A stretch of DNA of 64,000 nt from RI-153 sp963721725 (lineage in GTDB: Bacteria > Chloroflexota > Anaerolineae > Caldilineales > Caldilineaceae), in the NCBI GenBank assembly GCA_963721725.1, contig CAVRLX010000017.1, forward strand, positions 186,001 to 250,000. The letters are read 5' to 3'. The position numbers were made by a program, and so were the translations under genes. This document shows, piece by piece, positions 58,968 to 64,000 of the stretch. Below the pieces are notes generated by a model, which did no database searches, was not told where the DNA came from, and saw only the letters and a program-made list of their open reading frames with translations. Each line of letters begins with the position of its first letter. Position 1 is the stretch's first letter.

Positions 58968-60032
58968 TTAGGATAACCGCACGCGTGGATCCACAAGCCC
59001 ATAAAAGATATCCGATAAAAGATTGCCCACAATCGTGAGCACAGAGAAGAACATCACTGTGCCCAGCACAGTGGGATAATCGCGCTGCACAGCGGCGTTA
59101 AAGGCCAGCCGCCCCATGCCCGGCCACGCAAAGATCGTTTCGGTGATCACAGCGCCCGTGAGTACGCCGGCAATGGATGGTCCCAGCAGCGTCATCAGCG
59201 GAACCAGGGCGTTGCGGGTGGCGTGGATAAACCAAACGCTGCCATTGGGCAGCCCTTTGGCTTTGGCCGTGCGGATGTAATCGGTACGGATCACTTCGAG
59301 GGTTTCGGTGCGCATAAATCGGCTCATACCGGCGATGTTGCCAAAGGCGAGGATAATCGTGGGCAAGATTAGATGGTGCAGCCGGTCGAGCAGATTAAAC
59401 TCGCTGGTCAACGAAACCTGTTGTCGCCCGCCTGTGGGCAACCAGCCCAGATAGACGCCGAAGAAAAAGATACACATCAGCCCCAGCCAGAAGATCGGCA
59501 CAGCGTTGCCCACCACAGCCAAAATCCGCACAACATTGTCGAAAATCGAGCCTTGATAGACGGCGCTAAGCACCCCCAACGGAACGCCAAGCACAATCGC
59601 CAGCAACAAGGCAGCCATCCCCAATTCCAACGTGGCAGGCATGCGCTCGCGGATCCGATCCCACACGGGCTGTTTAGTCTCCACACTGGTTCCCAAGTTG
59701 CCGCGCAGAATGCCACCGCCCGTGTCACACAGGGTAAAGTTAATCCCGCCCATGTAATTACAATCCACTGTATCGCTGGAAAACTCGGCCACTGCATCGC
59801 CGGGGCGGATCGAAAAGCCTGTAAACCAGCGGATATACTGAATCGGCAACCCTTGGTCCAATCCCAGTTGACGTCGCATAACTTCGCGCGTCTCTTGTGT
59901 GATCCTGGGATCAAACGTGCGGATCAGAACCGGATCGCCGGGAGTCGAGTTAACCAGCAAAAAAGCGATGACACTGACACCCAGCAAAGTAGGGATCGCC
60001 TGCAACAAACGGCGCAACACATATCGGGTCAC
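58968..60032 (-). CDS. Dipeptide-type ABC permease (DppB-like)
   Basis: A 354-residue permease. It starts MTRYVLRRLLQAIPTLLGVS, the standard DppB helix 1, followed by the TPGDP motif and a 70-residue external loop that holds two Cys (DTVDCNYMGGINFTLCDTGG) which might form a disulphide. The core (RMPATLELGMAALLLAIVLG), EAA loop (DYIRTAKAKGLPNGSVWFIH) and ending DIFYGLVDPRVRLS are standard. It lies 19 bases before the DppC gene. Confidence 0.95.
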   Translation of the reverse strand: MTRYVLRRLLQAIPTLLGVSVIAFLLVNSTPGDPVLIRTFDPRITQETREVMRRQLGLDQGLPIQYIRWFTGFSIRPGDAVAEFSSDTVDCNYMGGINFTLCDTGGGILRGNLGTSVETKQPVWDRIRERMPATLELGMAALLLAIVLGVPLGVLSAVYQGSIFDNVVRILAVVGNAVPIFWLGLMCIFFFGVYLGWLPTGGRQQVSLTSEFNLLDRLHHLILPTIILAFGNIAGMSRFMRTETLEVIRTDYIRTAKAKGLPNGSVWFIHATRNALVPLMTLLGPSIAGVLTGAVITETIFAWPGMGRLAFNAAVQRDYPTVLGTVMFFSVLTIVGNLLSDIFYGLVDPRVRLS

Positions 60033-60230
60033 AGTAAGCCTCCGTGATGGAGATTATCTCCGGCAAGCAGCCAAGAATAAGGGTTATGTAAGCATAAAGC
60101 CATATGGAATAACAAAAAAGTGTTCCACTGCCCAATTTGGGAAAGCGAGACAAAAGAAGGGGAGTAAAGAGCCGGTCTGGCTCCCTACCCCCCTCACTTT
60201 GCACGTTGAGATTAGCCCACATGGGCGGAC

Positions 60231-61970
60231 TTATTCAGCCGTGCGTGACCACTGTTCCATGTTGTGATAGAAGCTCCACGGTCCCGGCTCAATGCCCTGC
60301 CAATTGTTGGTGTAGCCGATGTTGCTAATGCGCCCCCGCACAAAGACATAGGGCACTTCGTCATACATGATCTGCTGGACTTCTTTGTAGAACGGCGCGC
60401 GTTCTGCGGGATCGCAGCCCGGCACAGTCACACCCTGGGTCAGCAACTCTTCGACGCGGTCGTTGGCAAAACTACCTGAATTGAAGCCACTGCCCGGCAC
60501 GTCATATTCACGCCGCCAGAAGGCATCGTCGTTGGGATCTGCCCCTAGCCCGGTCCAGCCGATGATGATCATATCAAAGGTCTGGGCGTCCATGGCTTCC
60601 AACAGCGTGCCAAACTCAATGGCCTCGAAGTTGATGTTAAAGCCCAGATTGCCCAATTGATCCTGCACCAGCGCGCCCAGATCCTCGCGGGTGGTGTTGC
60701 CCGCATTGGTGATCAGGTTCAAGTTCATCACCACGCCATCTTTTTCGCGCACACCATCACCGTCGCTGTCCACCCAGCCAGCCTCTTCCAAGAGTTGCAT
60801 CGCCATCTCTGGGTCATACGGATAGGGCGTCAAATCGTTGTTGTAGGCCCATTCAATCGCGGGCAACACGTTGGACGCCATGCGATAGCCCTGGCCCAGA
60901 TAGACCTGATCGATAATCGAGTCGTAATCCAGCCCATAGGCAATGGCCTGACGCACCGCTTTATCACCCAACACAGGGTGCGGATCTTGCTCCACGGGGT
61001 TGCCGCTCTCATCCAAACCGGGGAGCGGGTTCGCCGGGTTTGCCAGATTCAGAGCGATATAGTCGTAGCCGTCATCTTCATATTTATAGATGCTCAGATT
61101 AGGATCAAGTTCCACCGTGGTGAGTTGTTCGGGCTGAAGGCCAACCATGTTGACTTCGCCCGTCTGCAACTGCGCCAAACGCGCACCCGCATCGGGGACT
61201 TCTTTGTAGATCCATCCCTCTATATTGGTGGCGCTTTTGAAGTAGTCGGGGTTGCCCAGAGTGGTCACGCGCTCGTCGCGCACCCATTCGTTAAAGATCA
61301 CGGGGCCAGCACTGACACTGGGGGCGTCGTTTTCCGGGCTGGTCATAATGTCGCTGAAATCTTCCGCATACTTATGGCTGGGCAACAAGGGCTGGCCCAA
61401 CTGGCCCAACGAATCACACTGTACCTTGTTGTAGGTGATGACCACGGTCTGCGGGTCGGGGACTTCGATGCTGGAAATAGAATCCCAGAAGTATTTGCGT
61501 GGGCTTTCCACCCCTTCGGCGTTGATGGCATCAAAAGTGAACTTGAAGTCGTTGCCGTCCACCACTTCGCCGTCACTCCACAGGACGTCATCACGCAAGG
61601 TGAAGGTCCACACCAGACCGTCGTCGGAGACTTCCCAACTCTCGGCCAATTCGGTGGGAACGAACTCACCACTGAAGGCATCCTGGCCGATGAGCGATGG
61701 GTACAGCTTGCTGTTAACATCGGAACTGTTGGTTCCTGAAGCCAGGACAGGATTCAAAATCGAGGGGTCGTCGCTGCTGCCTTCAATAAAGATACCGCCG
61801 GGGGTTGTGGCAGCGGCAGGTTGCTCGGCGCCTGTGCCCTGTTCGCCCGTGGTCGCGGGCGCTTCCGGTTGGCCGGTGGTCGGCGCAATCGGCTGCGGCT
61901 GCGGACACGCCGCCAATAGCATTGAGGCAATCAGGAGCAGCGCCAAAATTGCAAATCGTTTTTGTTTCAT
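60231..61970 (-). CDS. Solute-binding lipoprotein, SBP family 5
   Basis: A 579-residue binding protein: signal and lipobox LLAAC (Cys 22), Pro/Thr/Gln-rich tether, then the SBP-5 body in normal order (GGIFIEGSSDDPSILNPVL, LVWTFTLRDDVLWSDGEVVDGNDFKF, AGARLAQLQTGEVNMVGL, DKAVRQAIAYGLDYDSIIDQVYLG, EEVPYVFVRGRIS). DSDGDGVREKDG (about residue 400) looks like a calcium-binding loop, frequent in extracytoplasmic SBP-5 proteins. It binds peptides or another small solute outside the membrane. A paralogue lies immediately upstream. Confidence 0.95.
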   Translation of the reverse strand: MKQKRFAILALLLIASMLLAACPQPQPIAPTTGQPEAPATTGEQGTGAEQPAAATTPGGIFIEGSSDDPSILNPVLASGTNSSDVNSKLYPSLIGQDAFSGEFVPTELAESWEVSDDGLVWTFTLRDDVLWSDGEVVDGNDFKFTFDAINAEGVESPRKYFWDSISSIEVPDPQTVVITYNKVQCDSLGQLGQPLLPSHKYAEDFSDIMTSPENDAPSVSAGPVIFNEWVRDERVTTLGNPDYFKSATNIEGWIYKEVPDAGARLAQLQTGEVNMVGLQPEQLTTVELDPNLSIYKYEDDGYDYIALNLANPANPLPGLDESGNPVEQDPHPVLGDKAVRQAIAYGLDYDSIIDQVYLGQGYRMASNVLPAIEWAYNNDLTPYPYDPEMAMQLLEEAGWVDSDGDGVREKDGVVMNLNLITNAGNTTREDLGALVQDQLGNLGFNINFEAIEFGTLLEAMDAQTFDMIIIGWTGLGADPNDDAFWRREYDVPGSGFNSGSFANDRVEELLTQGVTVPGCDPAERAPFYKEVQQIMYDEVPYVFVRGRISNIGYTNNWQGIEPGPWSFYHNMEQWSRTAE

Positions 61971-62047
61971 GCTGTATCCTCCATTGGATTCAGATAGGCG
62001 TATGCCTGGGGGAATAGTAAGTGCCTAAACGGGTTTAACCACAAAAT

Positions 62048-62076
62048 AGCGTAGCACCTTACGACACGGCTGTCAA
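62048..62076 (-). promoter_or_regulatory. Promoter of the second binding-protein gene
   Basis: TTGACA (62076-62071) and TACGCT (62053-62048) with 17-base spacing, about 80 bases upstream of the ATG at 61970. The -35 is perfect and the -10 is weak. Confidence 0.6.
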
Positions 62077-62146
62077 TTTTTGTCGTTTTAGGACCTATCG
62101 CCATTTTGTTCGCGACGATGGGTATAATCTACGGAGAAACAATAAA

Positions 62147-62196
62147 ACAACTGGCGGGGAACTAGCTCACAACAGAGCCAGTTCCCCGCCAGTTGT
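62147..62196 (-). terminator. Terminator after the third binding-protein gene
   Basis: ACAACTGGCGGGGAACT (62147-62163) and its complement (62180-62196) form a 17-bp stem with a 16-base loop, followed on the minus strand by TTTATTGTTTC. It separates the two paralogous binding-protein genes. Confidence 0.85.
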
Positions 62197-62265
62197 TATC
62201 CTCTTGAATTCACTTGAATTTAGACAACTATCACGTCATCGCAATCTACAGGCCCACTTCCATCT

Positions 62266-64000
62266 TTACGGAACCAGCGACCATTGTTCCAAGTTGTGAT
62301 AGAAGCTCCACGGGCCGGCATCAATGCCCTGCCATTTGCTAGAATAGCCAATGTTGCTCACACGTCCGCGCACGAAGACATAGGGAACTTCTTCGTGGAT
62401 GATCTCTTGGATCTCTTTATACATGGGTGCCCGCGCTTCGGGATCACAGCCAGGCGTGGAAACGCCGGATTTTAACAATTCGTTGACGCGCTCGTTGTTG
62501 AAGCTGACAAAGTTGAAACCGCTGCCCGGTGCATCAAACTCGCTGCGCCAGAAGACATCATCGTTGGGATCAGCACCCAGGCCCGTCCAACCGATGATCA
62601 CCATGTCATAGGTCTGCGCCAGCATCTGTTCAATCATGGTGCCAAATTCAATTGCCTCGAAGTTGACACGAATGCCAATGCCACCAAGTTGATCTTGCAC
62701 CAACGCACCCAGATCTTCGCGGGTGGTGTTGCCAGCATTGGTCATCAGCCCCAGTTCCAGCACGACGCCATCCTTCTCGCGCACGCCGTCGCCGTCGCTG
62801 TCCACCCAGCCAGCCTCTTCCAAGATCTGCATTGCCATCTCAGCATCATAGGCATAGGGCTGGATCGCATCGTTGTAGGCCCATTCAATCGCAGGCAGCA
62901 CATTGGCCCCCATGGTGTAACCCTGGCCCAAGTAGACCTGATCGATAATGGTCTGATAGTCGAGGGCGTGGGCAATCGCCTTGCGCACGGCTTTATCGCT
63001 CAAAATTGGGTGCGGCTCTTGCTCAATGAGGTTACCATCTTCATCAAGGCCGGGCTGCGGATTGGCCGGATCGGCAAGATTCAAGCCAATGTAATCATAG
63101 CCATCATCTTGATACTTATAGATAGATAGATTCGGGTCCAGCTCAACCGTAGTTAACTGTTCCGGTTGCAGATCGATATAACTGACTTCGCCAGTCTGAA
63201 GTTGCGCCAAACGGCCACCGGCATCGGGGATCTCTTTGTAGATCCAGCCATCCATGTACGGTGCGCCCTTGAAATATTCGAGATCGCCCAAGGTGGTCAC
63301 ACGGTCGTCACGAATCCAGTCGTTGAAAACCAGCGGGCCAGAAGTCACCGTGGGCGCTTCATTTTCCGGGCTGGTCATCACATCACTAAAATCAGCCGCG
63401 TAGAGATGGCTGGGGAGAATGCCCAAGACCCAGGTTGGTCAACCCATCACACTTTACATCGGAGAAAGTGACGACAATGGTCTGTGCGTCTGGGGTTTCG
63501 ATGCTGGTGATCAGCTCGACATTGTTTTTGCGCGGGGTTTCCACCAATTCGCTGGCAATCGCATCGTAGGTGAATTTGAAATCTGCGGCGTCAACCTGCT
63601 CGCCGTCGCTCCAAAAAACATCATCGCGCAGCGTAAAGGTCCACACCAGACCATCGTCCGAAACTTCCCAGCTTTCCGCCAGTTCCGTGGGGACAAGTTC
63701 ACCGCTAAACGCATCCTGGCCGATGAGCACAGGATAGAGCTTGCTGTACACGTCCGAGCTATTGGTCCCTGATCCCAAAATTGGATTCAGAATCGAGGGA
63801 TCGTCACTGGTTCCTTGCACAAAAACGCCGCCGGCTTCAGCCGGGGCCATGGCGGGAGCCTCCGTGCTCTCCTCGGTGGTGGCGCTGCCGCCATCGCTGG
63901 CCGCCGGGCCACCGGGCATCATCGGCACTGGTTGCGGACAGGCTGCCAACAGCAACGATGTGATCAGCAGCGCCGCCAGAATTGCAAACCGCTTTGATAT
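62266..64000 (-). CDS. Solute-binding lipoprotein, SBP family 5, cut by window edge and frame broken by one base
   Basis: A paralogue of the protein encoded at 60231-61970, with near-identical segments throughout (VPTELAESWEVSDDGLVWTF, QLQTGEVSYIDLQPEQLTTV, QVYLGQGYTMGANVLPAIEW, DSDGDGVREKDG, HEEVPYVFVRGRVSNIGY). The signal peptide and lipobox (LLLAAC) lie next to the window end; the first few residues are outside. The frame breaks near 63425: KCDGLTNLG continues in another frame as LGILPSHLYAADFSD, the counterpart of LGQPLLPSHKYAEDFSD in the paralogue, so one extra base explains it. The two proteins probably supply one permease pair with different substrates. Confidence 0.9.

Overview
The window looks like a chromosomal segment of a Chloroflexota bacterium, probably from the Caldilineae/Anaerolineae side. 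This is inferred from gene content only: GC-rich coding DNA, RNase J plus Rho plus an RGG-tailed PNPase, an intein-bearing DnaE, multi-gene peptide ABC transporters with very large binding proteins, and several families (tandem carboxypeptidase-regulatory-fold proteins, a MutL-like ATPase) that I associate with these lineages. No 16S rRNA is present, so the placement is unproven. There is no prophage, CRISPR array or integrated plasmid; mobile DNA is limited to one clear MITE-like insertion and several inverted-repeat elements.

Layout. 1-4.5 kb: partial recD2, then rpsO and pnp with their leader and terminator signals, and a relic of a VapB-type antitoxin gene. 4.6-8.3 kb: a heterodimeric ABC exporter pair behind a leader with an attenuator-like hairpin. 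8.5-13.3 kb: CHR-family transporter half, tandem USP protein, phosphodiesterase-like protein, MFS exporter, patatin-like lipase. 13.5-19.6 kb: housekeeping block ndk, rsfS (probable CTG start), a Crp/Fnr regulator, RNase J, and rho behind a long C-rich leader. 19.6-24.7 kb: a two-module FtsX-like permease, a 2-hydroxyacid dehydrogenase, a CBS-domain protein and three tRNA genes. 24.8-30.9 kb: a three-gene operon of two related beta-fold proteins and a class IV aminotransferase, then a PAP2 phosphatase, a nitrilase-family enzyme and a DUF1992 protein. 31.0-38.8 kb: dnaE with a 422-residue intein, a Bcr/CflA-type exporter and a membrane PH-like protein. 38.9-46.3 kb: cobT followed by six tightly overlapped genes of mostly unknown function (membrane proteins, zinc-ribbon protein, MutL-like ATPase) and an ATPase/winged-helix regulator. 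46.4-50.0 kb: MITE, a degenerate PEP-utilising-enzyme-like protein divergent from a tandem RAM-domain protein, and a Nudix hydrolase. 50.0-64.0 kb: two peptide/nickel-type ABC transporter loci with three solute-binding lipoproteins.

How it fits together. The 50-64 kb block can be read as one peptide-uptake module: one locus carries both ATPases and two permeases with an unusual binding protein whose halves appear circularly permuted, and the adjacent locus carries two paralogous binding proteins and a permease pair but no ATPase, so it may borrow the neighbour's ATPases. The 40-45 kb operon is the best candidate for an undescribed system.

Data quality. Six genes (rho, the FtsX-like permease, the PAP2 phosphatase, the MutL-like gene, a membrane gene of the 40-45 kb operon and the last binding protein) are each split by small indels that are all explicable as extra single bases, five of them as an extra A on the + strand. 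I treat them as probably intact genes with base-call errors, but cannot prove it from one sequence.
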